A model generated the notes under the pieces. The model worked only from the letters and a program-made list of their open reading frames with translations. It had not been told where the DNA came from and searched no databases. A DNA stretch of 64,000 nt from positions 160,103 to 224,102 of the forward strand of contig JAIUOR010000028.1 of assembly GCA_020161795.1 (NCBI GenBank), given 5' to 3'. A program made the translations under genes and the position numbers. Below, one piece after another: positions 37,843-46,635 of the stretch; position 1 is the first letter of the stretch, and each line of letters starts with the position of its first letter. Origin of the DNA: Actinomycetota bacterium. GTDB taxonomy: Bacteria > Actinomycetota > Actinomycetes > Propionibacteriales > Propionibacteriaceae.

Positions 37843-40761
37843 GTGCTGATCGGACTGGTGGTGGCCCACCTGCTGATCGCGCTCGCTGCCCCGCTGCTGA
37901 CCCGCTGGCTCGGGCAACGCGCATTCCTGGTCGCGGCCGCCTTCCCGGCGGTCGCGTTCGGCTGGCTGGTGACCGTCGCGCCGGTGGTGCTGGCCGGTGG
38001 TGCGATCGTCCAGCACTACGAGTGGATCGCCGGCCTGAACGTCGCGCTCTCCTTCCACCTCGGGCTGCTGCAGTGGGTGCTGAGCCTCATCGTGACCGGG
38101 ATCGGAACCCTGGTGCTGGTGTACTGCCGGTGGTACTTCGCCGACGACCCGCCGCAGACCCGCCCGGTCGGCCTGCTCACCGCCTTCGCCGGGGTCATGC
38201 TGGGCCTGGTCACCGCCGACGACCTGATCATTCTGTACGTCTTCTGGGAGCTGACCACGGTCTTCTCCTACCTGCTGATCGCCCACGACCCCACCCGCCG
38301 GGCCAACCGGGCCGCCGCGCTCACCGCGCTGATCGTCACCACCACCGGTGGTCTGGCCATGCTCGTCGGCCTGCTCACGCTGGGGAACGCGGCCGGCACC
38401 TACAGCCTGCACGCGATCCTGGCCGATCCGCCCGAGGGGACGGCGCTGACCGTCTCCGCGCTGCTGATCCTGGTCGGGGCTCTGAGCAAGTCGGCGCTGG
38501 TGCCGTTCCACTTCTGGCTACCGGGGGCGATGGCGGCTCCCACGCCGGTGTCGGCCTACCTGCACGCGGCGGCGATGGTGAAGGCCGGCGTCTACCTAGT
38601 GGCCGTGCTGGCCCCGATCCTGGCCCACGTGCCCGGCTGGCGGCCGGCAGTGTGGACGCTGGGCGCGCTCACCCTCTTCCTGGGTGGCTGGCGGGCGTTG
38701 CGCCAGGACGACCTCAAGCTGCTGCTGGCCTACGGCACGGTCAGCCAACTGGGCTTCCTGATGCTGCTGCTGGGCACGGGAACCCAGGCAGCCGCGCTCG
38801 GCGGCCTGGCCATGGTGATCGCCCACGCCCTGTTCAAGGCGACCCTGTTCCTGGTGGTCGGCATCGTCGACCATTCGGCCGGCACCCGCCAGCTCAGCAA
38901 GCTCAGCGGCCTGGCCCGCAAGCTGCCGATCACCGCCACCGTCGCGGCCGTCGCCGGTGCCGCCATGGCGGGGCTGCCGCCCACCCTCGGCTTCACCGCG
39001 AAGGAAGCGGGGCTGGAGGGCCTCACCAACCTCGCGCTGGGCGGCGACGGCACCGGCATCGCTCCGCTGCCGGCCTGGATGCTGGTGGCCACCGTCGTCC
39101 TCGGCTCGGCGCTCACCGTTGCCTACACGCTGCGGTTCTGGTGGGGCGCCTTCGGCACCAAGCCCGGCGTCGAACCGACCGAGATCGGGCATCCGCCGAG
39201 CATCGGGTTCGTCGCCGCCCCGGTGCTCCTCGGGTTCACCGTGCTGGTCGCGGGGTTCCTCGGCGGCCCGCTGACCAGCGTCCTCGAACCCTACGCCGCC
39301 ACCCTTCCGGCGGGGGAGCACGGTCACGGCCTCAGCCTGCTGCCCGCCTGGGGGGCGCCCCTGCTGGCCTCCCTCATCGCGATCGCGGGCGGCGTTGTGC
39401 TGTTCTGGCAGCGGGAGCGGATCGCCGCCGTGCAGCAGACCTTCCCGCCGGTTCCGGCGGCGGCGGACTTCTACTCGGCGACCATGCTGCGGCTCGACCG
39501 GCTGGCGGTCGAGGTGACCGACCGCACCCAGCGCGGCTCCCTGGCCTCCTACGTCGAGACCATCCTGCTGGTGGTGATCGGCTCCATCTTCATCGGCATG
39601 ACGATGGTCACCGATTGGCCCGCGTTCTACCTGGCCGACCACTGGGGACAGGTCGCGATCGGCGGGCTGATGGTGGTCGCGGCCTTCCTGGTGGCCACCT
39701 CCCGCGGCCGGCTGCGGGCCGTGCTGCTGCTCGGCGTCACGGGCTACGGCACGGCGCTGCTGTTCCTCCTGCACGGCGCGCCGGATCTCGCCCTCACCCA
39801 GGTGCTGGTCGAAACCATCACGCTGCTGGTCTTCCTGCTGGTGCTGCGCAAGCTGCCCAAGTACTTCACCGAACGGCCGCTGCAGACCGCCCGCTGGTGG
39901 CGGGTTGTGCTCTCGGGCGCCACCGGCCTGGCGGTGACGCTGCTGGCCATCCTGGCGCTCGGGTCGCGGGTGGACATCCCGGTCTCGGACGGCTTCTGCG
40001 AGGCGGCCTACCACTACGGCTACGGCTCCAACATCGTCAACGTCGTGCTGGTCGACACCCGCGCCTGGGACACCTTCGGGGAGATCGCCGTGCTCTCCAT
40101 CGCAGCCACCGGCGTGGCCAGCCTGATCTTCCTGCGGGGCCGGACCGGACGGATCTCTCGTCCCATGACCCTTCCGGAAGGCAAGCTGGAGGGCTGGCTG
40201 CGTGCCAGCCGGATGCTGCCCCGGCATGCCAGGTCACTGATCTTCGAAGTGGTCACCCGGCTGCTGTTCGGCGTGATGATCGTGGTCTCGGTCTACCTGC
40301 TGCTGGCCGGGCACAACCTGCCCGGCGGCGGATTCGCCGGCGGCCTGGTGGCGGGCACCGCGTTGCTGATCCGCTACCTGGCGGCGGGCGGCCTCGAACT
40401 CGACGAGGCGATGCCGGTGCCGGCCGGCGCCATCCTGGGCAGCGGGTTGGCGATCTCGGTGCTGACCGCGGTCACCCCGGTGTTCTTCGGCGGGACGGTC
40501 TTCCAGAGCTTCGACGTCCACCTCATGGTGCCCGGCTGGGAGAGCCTGACCCTGCCGTGGGGCACCTGGACGTTGCTGGGCGACATCCACCTGGTCTCCT
40601 CCACGGCCTTCGACCTGGGGGTCTACCTGGTGGTGGTCGGCATGATCCTCGACCTGGGGCGCAGCCTCGGAGCCGGTATCGACGCCCACGAGCGCGAGGA
40701 ACTCGCTCCCGCGCCCGAGCCGGAATCCACCCGTGCCGCGCCCGGCGTGAGGTGGTCGTGA
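37843..40761 (+). CDS. mnhA: Na+/H+ antiporter subunit A with fused B domain
   Basis: The 972-residue protein combines MrpA (NADH dehydrogenase-like proton antiporter region to ~residue 500, then a DUF4040-type part with GYGTALLFLLHGAPDLALTQVLVE) with an MrpB domain near the C-terminus (LIFEVVTRLLFGVMIVVSVYLLLAGHNLPGGGF). Together with C-G it forms a multi-subunit antiporter that exports Na+ and controls pH. GTG start with GGGAGG upstream. The stop overlaps mnhC (TGATG). Confidence 0.95.
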   Translation: MLIGLVVAHLLIALAAPLLTRWLGQRAFLVAAAFPAVAFGWLVTVAPVVLAGGAIVQHYEWIAGLNVALSFHLGLLQWVLSLIVTGIGTLVLVYCRWYFADDPPQTRPVGLLTAFAGVMLGLVTADDLIILYVFWELTTVFSYLLIAHDPTRRANRAAALTALIVTTTGGLAMLVGLLTLGNAAGTYSLHAILADPPEGTALTVSALLILVGALSKSALVPFHFWLPGAMAAPTPVSAYLHAAAMVKAGVYLVAVLAPILAHVPGWRPAVWTLGALTLFLGGWRALRQDDLKLLLAYGTVSQLGFLMLLLGTGTQAAALGGLAMVIAHALFKATLFLVVGIVDHSAGTRQLSKLSGLARKLPITATVAAVAGAAMAGLPPTLGFTAKEAGLEGLTNLALGGDGTGIAPLPAWMLVATVVLGSALTVAYTLRFWWGAFGTKPGVEPTEIGHPPSIGFVAAPVLLGFTVLVAGFLGGPLTSVLEPYAATLPAGEHGHGLSLLPAWGAPLLASLIAIAGGVVLFWQRERIAAVQQTFPPVPAAADFYSATMLRLDRLAVEVTDRTQRGSLASYVETILLVVIGSIFIGMTMVTDWPAFYLADHWGQVAIGGLMVVAAFLVATSRGRLRAVLLLGVTGYGTALLFLLHGAPDLALTQVLVETITLLVFLLVLRKLPKYFTERPLQTARWWRVVLSGATGLAVTLLAILALGSRVDIPVSDGFCEAAYHYGYGSNIVNVVLVDTRAWDTFGEIAVLSIAATGVASLIFLRGRTGRISRPMTLPEGKLEGWLRASRMLPRHARSLIFEVVTRLLFGVMIVVSVYLLLAGHNLPGGGFAGGLVAGTALLIRYLAAGGLELDEAMPVPAGAILGSGLAISVLTAVTPVFFGGTVFQSFDVHLMVPGWESLTLPWGTWTLLGDIHLVSSTAFDLGVYLVVVGMILDLGRSLGAGIDAHEREELAPAPEPESTRAAPGVRWS

Positions 40762-41189
40762 TGCCGGCCAACCTGACCCTCGCGATCGTCGCCGGCTGCC
40801 TCGTGGCAGCCGGGGTCTACCTGATCACCGAACGCTCGCTGAGCCGCATCCTGGTCGGGGTGGTGCTGGCCAGCAATGGCATCAACCTGCTCTTCCTGAT
40901 CGCCTCCGGGCCGGCCGGCGGGCCGCCGATCATCGGCTACACCGAGAAGAGCCAGATGAGCGACCCGCTGCCCCAGGCGATGGTGCTGACCGCGATCGTG
41001 ATCACCTTGTCGGTGGCCGCCTTCGTGCTGACCATGGCCTACCGCAGCTTCCAGATCAACGGCCATGACGAGGTGCAGGACGACGTCGAGGACGCCAGGA
41101 TCCGCGCGCTGGCCCAGGCCGACAGCACCTCGGAGAGCTACGAGGAGATTCGCTTCAGCGACACCGGCGAGGATGTGGTGAGCGAATGA
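40761..41189 (+). CDS. mnhC: Na+/H+ antiporter subunit C
   Basis: The 142-residue NuoK-like protein has three membrane segments and LVGVVLASNGINLLFLIAS, DPLPQAMVLTAIVI, typical of MrpC. It begins inside the mnhA stop and ends inside the mnhD start. The acidic C-terminal tail is about 30 residues. Confidence 0.95.
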   Translation: MPANLTLAIVAGCLVAAGVYLITERSLSRILVGVVLASNGINLLFLIASGPAGGPPIIGYTEKSQMSDPLPQAMVLTAIVITLSVAAFVLTMAYRSFQINGHDEVQDDVEDARIRALAQADSTSESYEEIRFSDTGEDVVSE

Positions 41190-42709
41190 ACAACGTGCTC
41201 GCGGTCCCCGTCCTGCTGTCGCTGCTCGGCGCGGCGGCCACCTTCCTGGCCGGCCGCCACCCGGCGTTGCAGCGCGCTATCTCGATCTCGGCCGTGGCCG
41301 GCGTCTCGATCGTCGCCGCCGTGCTGGTCGGGATGACCGACACCCAGACCCTGACGCTGTGGGTGGGAGGCTGGCCGGCGCCGCTCGGCATCGTGCTGGT
41401 CGCCGACCGGCTCTCGGCCCTGATGCTGCTGGTCGCCTCGCTGGTGTCGCTCGCGGTGCTGGTGTACTCCACCGGCCAGGACGAGGACGAGGTCCGCCGC
41501 GAGACCCCGGTGTCGATCTTCCACCCGACCTTCCTGCTGCTGGTCGCCGGCGTCTCCAACGCCTTCCTGGCCGGCGACCTGTTCAACCTGTTCGTCAGCT
41601 TCGAGCTGTTGCTGTTCGCCTCCTACGTCCTGCTCACCATGGGCGGCACCCGGGACCGGATCCGTGCCGGTTCGGTGTACGTGGTGGTGAACCTGGTCTC
41701 GTCCTCGCTGTTCCTGATCGCGCTGGCCACCATCTACGCCGCCGCCGGGACGGTCAACCTGGCCCAGCTGGCCGAGCGGCTGGCGGTGCTGCCGGCCGAG
41801 GTGCAGGGCGTGCTGCAGGCCCTGCTGCTGGGCGTGTTCTCCATCAAGGCCGCGATCTTCCCGCTGTCCGCCTGGCTGCCGCACTCCTACCCGACGGCGC
41901 CGGCCCCGGTGACGGCGGTGTTCGCCGGGTTGCTCACCAAGGTGGGGGTCTACGCGATCATCCGCACCCAGACCCTGCTCTTCCCCGATTCCTCGCTCAG
42001 CCTGCTGTTCGGAATCGCCGGCCTGGCCACCATGGTGGTCGGGATCCTCGGCGCGATCGCCCAGGTCGAGATCAAACGTCTGCTGTCGTTCACCCTGGTC
42101 AGCCACATCGGCTTCATGGTCTTCGGCATCTCGCTGGGCTCGGCCGCCGGCTATGCGGGCGCGATCTTCTACGCCGCGCACCACATCACCATCCAGTGCA
42201 CGCTCTTCCTGGTCACCGGGCTGGTCGAACGGGTCGGCGGCTCGACCGCGCTGGATAGGCTCGGCGGCCTGGCCAAGGTGATGCCGATGCTGGCCGTGCT
42301 CTTCTTCGTCCCGGCCGTCAACCTGGCCGGTATCCCGCCGTTCTCCGGCTTCATCGCCAAGCTCGCCCTGCTGCAGGCCGGCGTGGCCGAGGGGACGCCG
42401 CTGGCCTGGGCGCTGGTCGCCGGCGCGGTGCTGACCTCGCTGCTCACCCTGTACGCGATGGCCAAGGTCTGGGCGCGGGCGTTCTGGGGCGAGGCCCCAC
42501 AGCGGACGCTGCGCAACATCCGGCGCTTCGCCGACCCGGCGATCGGCGCGGCGATGCCGGGGCTGATGATGGGGACGACCCTCGGGCTGCTGGCGCTGGC
42601 CACCGGCTTCACGGTGGCGGCAGGGCCGATGTACGGCTACGTCAGCCGCTCTGCCGCCGCCCTGCTGGACGGCAGCTACGTACTCAGCGTGTTGGGCGGA
42701 GGTGGCTGA
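41186..42709 (+). CDS. mnhD: Na+/H+ antiporter subunit D
   Basis: The 507-residue NuoN-like protein has about 14 helices. GDLFNLFVSFELLLFASYVLL, AWLPHSYPTAPAPVTAVFAGLLTKVGVYA and KRLLSFTLVSHIGFM are the proton channel segments. Overlaps mnhC and mnhE by ATGA/TGATG. Confidence 0.95.
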   Translation: MNNVLAVPVLLSLLGAAATFLAGRHPALQRAISISAVAGVSIVAAVLVGMTDTQTLTLWVGGWPAPLGIVLVADRLSALMLLVASLVSLAVLVYSTGQDEDEVRRETPVSIFHPTFLLLVAGVSNAFLAGDLFNLFVSFELLLFASYVLLTMGGTRDRIRAGSVYVVVNLVSSSLFLIALATIYAAAGTVNLAQLAERLAVLPAEVQGVLQALLLGVFSIKAAIFPLSAWLPHSYPTAPAPVTAVFAGLLTKVGVYAIIRTQTLLFPDSSLSLLFGIAGLATMVVGILGAIAQVEIKRLLSFTLVSHIGFMVFGISLGSAAGYAGAIFYAAHHITIQCTLFLVTGLVERVGGSTALDRLGGLAKVMPMLAVLFFVPAVNLAGIPPFSGFIAKLALLQAGVAEGTPLAWALVAGAVLTSLLTLYAMAKVWARAFWGEAPQRTLRNIRRFADPAIGAAMPGLMMGTTLGLLALATGFTVAAGPMYGYVSRSAAALLDGSYVLSVLGGGG

Positions 42710-43269
42710 TGAGCGAGTCGACGCGCAAGCTGCGCTGGCGTCTGCAGTGGCGTGCCGTGCTGCTGCTGGCGCTGGTGTGGGTGCTGTTGTGGGGAGAGTT
42801 CTCGCTGCTGAACATCCTCTACGGGCTGGTGCTGGGCTGGATCGTGTCGGTGGTGTTCTGGCTGGCCCCGATCCGCTACTACGGAACCGTCCACCTCGGC
42901 GGGCTGATCAAGCTGGCCGTGCTGCAGCTGTGGGATCTGGCGACGGCGTCGATCCAGCTGGCCGCGATGGCCTTCCAGCCCGGGCTGAAGCTGCGGCCCG
43001 GCGTCATCAAGGTGCGGCTGAAGAGCAACAGCGATCTCTACCAGGTCGCCGTGGCCGAGTTGATCTCGATCGTGCCGGGCACGCTGGTGGTGGAGACCAT
43101 GCGGCGGCCGCGGCTGCTCTACCTGCACGTCTTCCACCTGCCGGATGCCGCTGCGGTACGCAAACAGCGCAAGCACGCGCTGATGATCGAGGATCGCGTG
43201 CTGCACGCCTTCGGCAGCGACGACGAGGTGCGGGCGGCAGACCAGCGCCGGGAAGGGGCATCCCCATGA
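42709..43269 (+). CDS. mnhE: Na+/H+ antiporter subunit E
   Basis: The 186-residue protein has two or three hydrophobic segments in its N-terminal half and a cytoplasmic C-terminal domain with VAELISIVPGTLVVE, typical of MrpE. Its stop overlaps mnhF. Confidence 0.92.
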   Translation: MSESTRKLRWRLQWRAVLLLALVWVLLWGEFSLLNILYGLVLGWIVSVVFWLAPIRYYGTVHLGGLIKLAVLQLWDLATASIQLAAMAFQPGLKLRPGVIKVRLKSNSDLYQVAVAELISIVPGTLVVETMRRPRLLYLHVFHLPDAAAVRKQRKHALMIEDRVLHAFGSDDEVRAADQRREGASP

Positions 43270-43583
43270 TCGTCGTGATCAGCCTGGCCGGCGTCATGCT
43301 CTTCGCGGCCGCCTGCCTGGTGGTGTGGCGGATGATGACCGGCCCCAGCCCGCTGGACCGGATCGTGGCCTCGGACGTGCTGGTGGGGATCGTGATCGCC
43401 GCTGTCGGGCTGTACTCGGTGCTGGCCCGCAACTCCACCGGGCTGCCGATCCTGCTCGGACTCTCCCTGGTCGGCTTCAGCGGGGCGGTCGGAGTGGCCC
43501 GGTTGATCGCCTCACCGTCAACCGTCCGGCGCCGCTTCGACCGGCGGCAGGCCCGGCAGGAGGAGGACTCCGATGACGCTTGA
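43266..43583 (+). CDS. mnhF: Na+/H+ antiporter subunit F
   Basis: The 105-residue protein has three membrane segments and RMMTGPSPLDRIVASDVL, the MrpF signature. It overlaps mnhE and mnhG. Confidence 0.92.
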   Translation: MIVVISLAGVMLFAAACLVVWRMMTGPSPLDRIVASDVLVGIVIAAVGLYSVLARNSTGLPILLGLSLVGFSGAVGVARLIASPSTVRRRFDRRQARQEEDSDDA

Positions 43584-43956
43584 TCAGATCCTGGACCTGG
43601 CCGGCGCGGTGGTCATCGCCTTCGGCGCCTTCTTCTGCCTCGCTGCCGCGGTCGGGCTGGTCCGCTTCCCCGACGTGATGACGCGGATGCACGCGGCCAC
43701 CAAGCCGATCGTCTTCGGCCTGATCCTCGTCCTGATCGGGGTGACGCTGACCCTGCGCGACCCGAAGGCCTTCAGCCTGCTCGGCCTGGCCGTCCTGCTG
43801 CAGATGCTGACCGCGCCCGCCTCCGGCCACCTGGTCTCCCGCACCGCCTACCGCGACGGCGAGTGGGACGCCGAGGGCGCGGTGGTGGACGAACTCGCCG
43901 CCGACAGCTGGACGCCGGAGACCGGACCGCAGACGACCCGGGACGCCGAGCGGTGA
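43573..43956 (+). CDS. mnhG: Na+/H+ antiporter subunit G
   Basis: The 127-residue MrpG has three membrane segments with VGLVRFPDVMTRMHAATKP and LQMLTAPASGHLVSRTAYR. It is the last gene of the antiporter operon; all seven subunit functions A-G are present. Confidence 0.93.
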   Translation: MTLDQILDLAGAVVIAFGAFFCLAAAVGLVRFPDVMTRMHAATKPIVFGLILVLIGVTLTLRDPKAFSLLGLAVLLQMLTAPASGHLVSRTAYRDGEWDAEGAVVDELAADSWTPETGPQTTRDAER

Positions 43957-43968
43957 TCTGCGCTCTGG

Positions 43969-43997
43969 TTCCGAAAAGCCGTCCCCGCGCCTAGACT
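43969..43997 (+). promoter_or_regulatory. Promoter for the DUF3040 gene
   Basis: TTCCGA (43969-43974), 17 nt, TAGACT (43992-43997). A ~35-nt leader with CAGGAGG follows. Confidence 0.5.
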
Positions 43998-44037
43998 GGA
44001 CATACACTTCGTCCACTACGAAAACCAGGAGGCGACG

Positions 44038-44406
44038 ATGGCCCTCTCTGAGGACGAACAGCGGCTCCTCGAGCAGATGGAGGCCGCGCTCGAGGCCGAG
44101 GATCCCAAGCTGGCCAATACCCTTCGGGGCACCACCACGCGCCGCCTGCACCGTCGTCGCGCCGCCGTCGCCGGTCTGGCCTTCCTGGTGGGCATCGGCC
44201 TGCTGATCGCGGGTATGGAGGTGCATCCGGCTCTCAGCGTCGGCGGCTTCCTGGTCATGCTGGCCGCCACCGTGGTCGCCGTCACCGCCTGGCAGCACGT
44301 CGGCTACGAATCCGAAGGTGGCGAATCCGGGGGTTCCACCTCCGAACGCGATTTCATGGATCGGATGGAGGAGCGCTGGCGTCGTCGCCACGACGAAGGC
44401 CTCTGA
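44038..44406 (+). CDS. DUF3040 domain protein
   Basis: The 122-residue protein starts MALSEDEQRLLEQMEAALEAEDP, the DUF3040 signature, with two hydrophobic segments and a charged tail. The family is actinobacterial and of unknown function. GGAGG precedes the ATG. Confidence 0.92.
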   Translation: MALSEDEQRLLEQMEAALEAEDPKLANTLRGTTTRRLHRRRAAVAGLAFLVGIGLLIAGMEVHPALSVGGFLVMLAATVVAVTAWQHVGYESEGGESGGSTSERDFMDRMEERWRRRHDEGL

Positions 44407-44425
44407 TCCGATTCACCCACGACCG

Positions 44426-44450
44426 CAGCCCGGGCCCAACGCCCGGGCTG
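44426..44450. terminator. Terminator hairpin, 10-bp stem
   Basis: CAGCCCGGGC pairs perfectly with GCCCGGGCTG around CCAAC, between convergent DUF3040 and tgpA genes. No long T-run. Confidence 0.75.
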
Positions 44451-44467
44451 TCTGCTGCCCGGCACCG

Positions 44468-46570
44468 TCAGCGCGGCAGGCGAAGCAGCGAACGCGGAAA
44501 CACCCGGTTGAGCGCGCTGCGCTCCGGTCGGGTCGCGGCGAGCGCGGACGAGATCAGCCGTGCCTGTGCCGCCGGCGGCGGGCCGTCGGCGACGTCGGCG
44601 CCGGCTGTGGGCGCGAACCGGGCGAGCTCGACCCGATGCCCCAGTTCGACGATCGCCGCGGCCGCGGCCGGGTCGAGCCAGCCGGCCACCTCGGCGGCCA
44701 CCTGGCGCGGGGTGCCGTCCGGCCAGGAGCGGCCGAGGTCCAGCGCGGTGTCGCGCACCTCGTCCCAGGCGTTCTCGGCGTCCACCGCCGGATCGCCCAG
44801 CGGCCGCAGACGTGCCCAGCGCCGTCCCTGACGAAGACCGGACGGGACCGCCGCCAGCAGCGCGGCCCCCGCCACGCCGGCGACCCAGCCGGGTAGGACT
44901 CCGGCGCCGCCGCCCGCCTCCGGCGCCGGAGCGGTGCTGGTCGCCGACGGCGAGGGCTGGGGAGTGGCGCTCGCCGGGGTGCTGGCCGACGGGGTCGGGC
45001 TGGCGCTGGCGTTGGGCGTCGGCACCGGGGCCGCTCCGGGGGCTCCGCTGGGGGTCGGATCGAAGGCCACCCAGCCCAGCGGGTCCAGGAAGACCTCGGT
45101 CCAGGCATGCATGTCCTTGGTGGTGACCTCGAAGCCGTCCTCGGTCGCCACCCCGGGCAGGAATCCGATCACCACCCGGGAGGGAATCCCCGCGGCGCGG
45201 GCCAGGATGGCCAGCGAACCGGCGAACTGCTCGCAGTAGCCGCTGCGGGAGGAGAGCAGGAAGTCGCTGACGGTCGCCATGGTGGAGCCCTGGATGGTCG
45301 CCGTGGAATAGGTGAAGGCGTCCGAACGCAGCCAGCTGAGCAGGGTGAGCAGCTTGTCGCCGTCGGTGCTGGCGCCCGCCGTCAGCTCGGCGGCGAGGTC
45401 CAGTACCGCCGGATCCAGCTCGTCGGGAAGCTGCAGGGTGAGCCCGGCATCTCCCGGATCGCCCGCCTGGGCCGCGGAGATCTCCTCCGAACCCGGCTCC
45501 AGCTGCCAGCTCTGCACCGCGTACTCCAGGAAGCGGGTCGCCACCCGGCGGTTGTCGCCGACCGCGACGATGGAGCGGGTGGCGGGATCGTGGCGCCACT
45601 CACCCTCGGCGCTCACCGCCTGGGGCACCCACGGCACCGGCAGCCACTCGCTGCCGAAGTCGGCGACCGTGACCTCGACGTCGATCAGCGGCCGGGAGGC
45701 GATGCCGGTCGGCAGGCCGAGCGGTCCGGCCATCAGGTCGGTGGGCACGAGCTTGAAGCCGGAGGCGTCGAAGGCCGACAGCGCAGCCAGCCGGAGATAG
45801 TGGCCCTGGCCGTCGGAGGAGCGGTAGCTGATGATGTGACGGCCGCTCGGTGACCGCAGGTTGCGGATCAGATCGAGGGTCGGGTCGCCCAGCTGGACGG
45901 ACGGGTCGATCCCTGCCGGATCGAAGTACGCGGCCCCCCGCTCGGGAATCACGGCCGAGGCCAGCCCGGTCAGCACCCACGAGAGCACCCCGACGATGAG
46001 GCCCGAGGCAACGATCCCGCGCGCCAGCCCGCGACGCCCAGCCGGCTCCGCGCCGTCCACCGCCCGGTTGTAGACCGCCGTCCCCAGCACGATCAGATAG
46101 CCCAGGCAGGCCGGAGCCAGCATGAGGGGCGATGCCTCGTCGCTCAACACGATGGCCGGCACCAGGTAGGGCAGCATCAGCACCGGGAAGACCCAGCCCG
46201 GCCGGTCCAGCCCGACGGCGATCGCCTCGGTGACGATGAACAACAACCACAGCACCACCGCGCTCAGCAGCCGGAAGCCGTCATGCGGTGCCATCGGGGC
46301 AAACGACTCGGCAGCGTGGGCGGCAGTCTCGGCCAGCAGTCCGGGGAGCCCCTCCCAGTTCCAGGCGATCAGGAGGATGCCCGGCAGCAGCAGGAGCACC
46401 CGCACCAGCGGCTCGGGCACGCGCAGCCGGGCGGCGAGGGCACCGATCGCGGTGCTGCCCAGGGTCAGCGCGGCCAGCATCCCCAGATAGGCGCGGTCGT
46501 CGGTCAGCGGGAACAGCGCGATGCCGCTCAGCAGGATGGCGGCCGTCAAGGCGAGTCTCAGCCTGCTCAT
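44468..46570 (-). CDS. TgpA-like membrane transglutaminase
   Basis: The 700-residue protein has about six N-terminal helices, a large extracytoplasmic transglutaminase domain with Cys446 (SRSGYCEQFAGS), His in DMHAWTEVFLDP and Asp in WVAFDPTP, a Ser/Pro/Ala/Thr linker, one more helix and a short C-terminal domain. It is the third gene of moxR-DUF58-tgpA. Role unknown, perhaps cell-envelope crosslinking or peptide processing. The start lacks a binding site and overlaps the stop of a 22-codon ORF. Confidence 0.88.
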   Translation of the reverse strand: MSRLRLALTAAILLSGIALFPLTDDRAYLGMLAALTLGSTAIGALAARLRVPEPLVRVLLLLPGILLIAWNWEGLPGLLAETAAHAAESFAPMAPHDGFRLLSAVVLWLLFIVTEAIAVGLDRPGWVFPVLMLPYLVPAIVLSDEASPLMLAPACLGYLIVLGTAVYNRAVDGAEPAGRRGLARGIVASGLIVGVLSWVLTGLASAVIPERGAAYFDPAGIDPSVQLGDPTLDLIRNLRSPSGRHIISYRSSDGQGHYLRLAALSAFDASGFKLVPTDLMAGPLGLPTGIASRPLIDVEVTVADFGSEWLPVPWVPQAVSAEGEWRHDPATRSIVAVGDNRRVATRFLEYAVQSWQLEPGSEEISAAQAGDPGDAGLTLQLPDELDPAVLDLAAELTAGASTDGDKLLTLLSWLRSDAFTYSTATIQGSTMATVSDFLLSSRSGYCEQFAGSLAILARAAGIPSRVVIGFLPGVATEDGFEVTTKDMHAWTEVFLDPLGWVAFDPTPSGAPGAAPVPTPNASASPTPSASTPASATPQPSPSATSTAPAPEAGGGAGVLPGWVAGVAGAALLAAVPSGLRQGRRWARLRPLGDPAVDAENAWDEVRDTALDLGRSWPDGTPRQVAAEVAGWLDPAAAAAIVELGHRVELARFAPTAGADVADGPPPAAQARLISSALAATRPERSALNRVFPRSLLRLPR

Positions 46571-46635
46571 ACGGGGCCCCCGCGACGTTGCTCGGGGGAG
46601 CGCAGCGGAGGAGAAGAACGTCGTGGGGTGTTCAT
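46567..46635 (-). CDS. 22-aa bridging ORF between DUF58 and tgpA
   Basis: MNTPRRSSPPLR...GGPV, with ATGA overlaps at both ends: its ATG is in the DUF58 stop and its TGA in the tgpA start. GGGGGAGG lies 7 nt before its ATG, while tgpA has none. It probably hands ribosomes on to tgpA; a functional peptide is less likely. Confidence 0.45.
   Translation of the reverse strand: MNTPRRSSPPLRSPEQRRGGPV

Noticed and set aside
37836..41189. A 1117-aa plus-strand frame
   Set aside because: Most of it is out of frame with the mnhA protein; only its last ~143 codons are real and correspond to mnhC.
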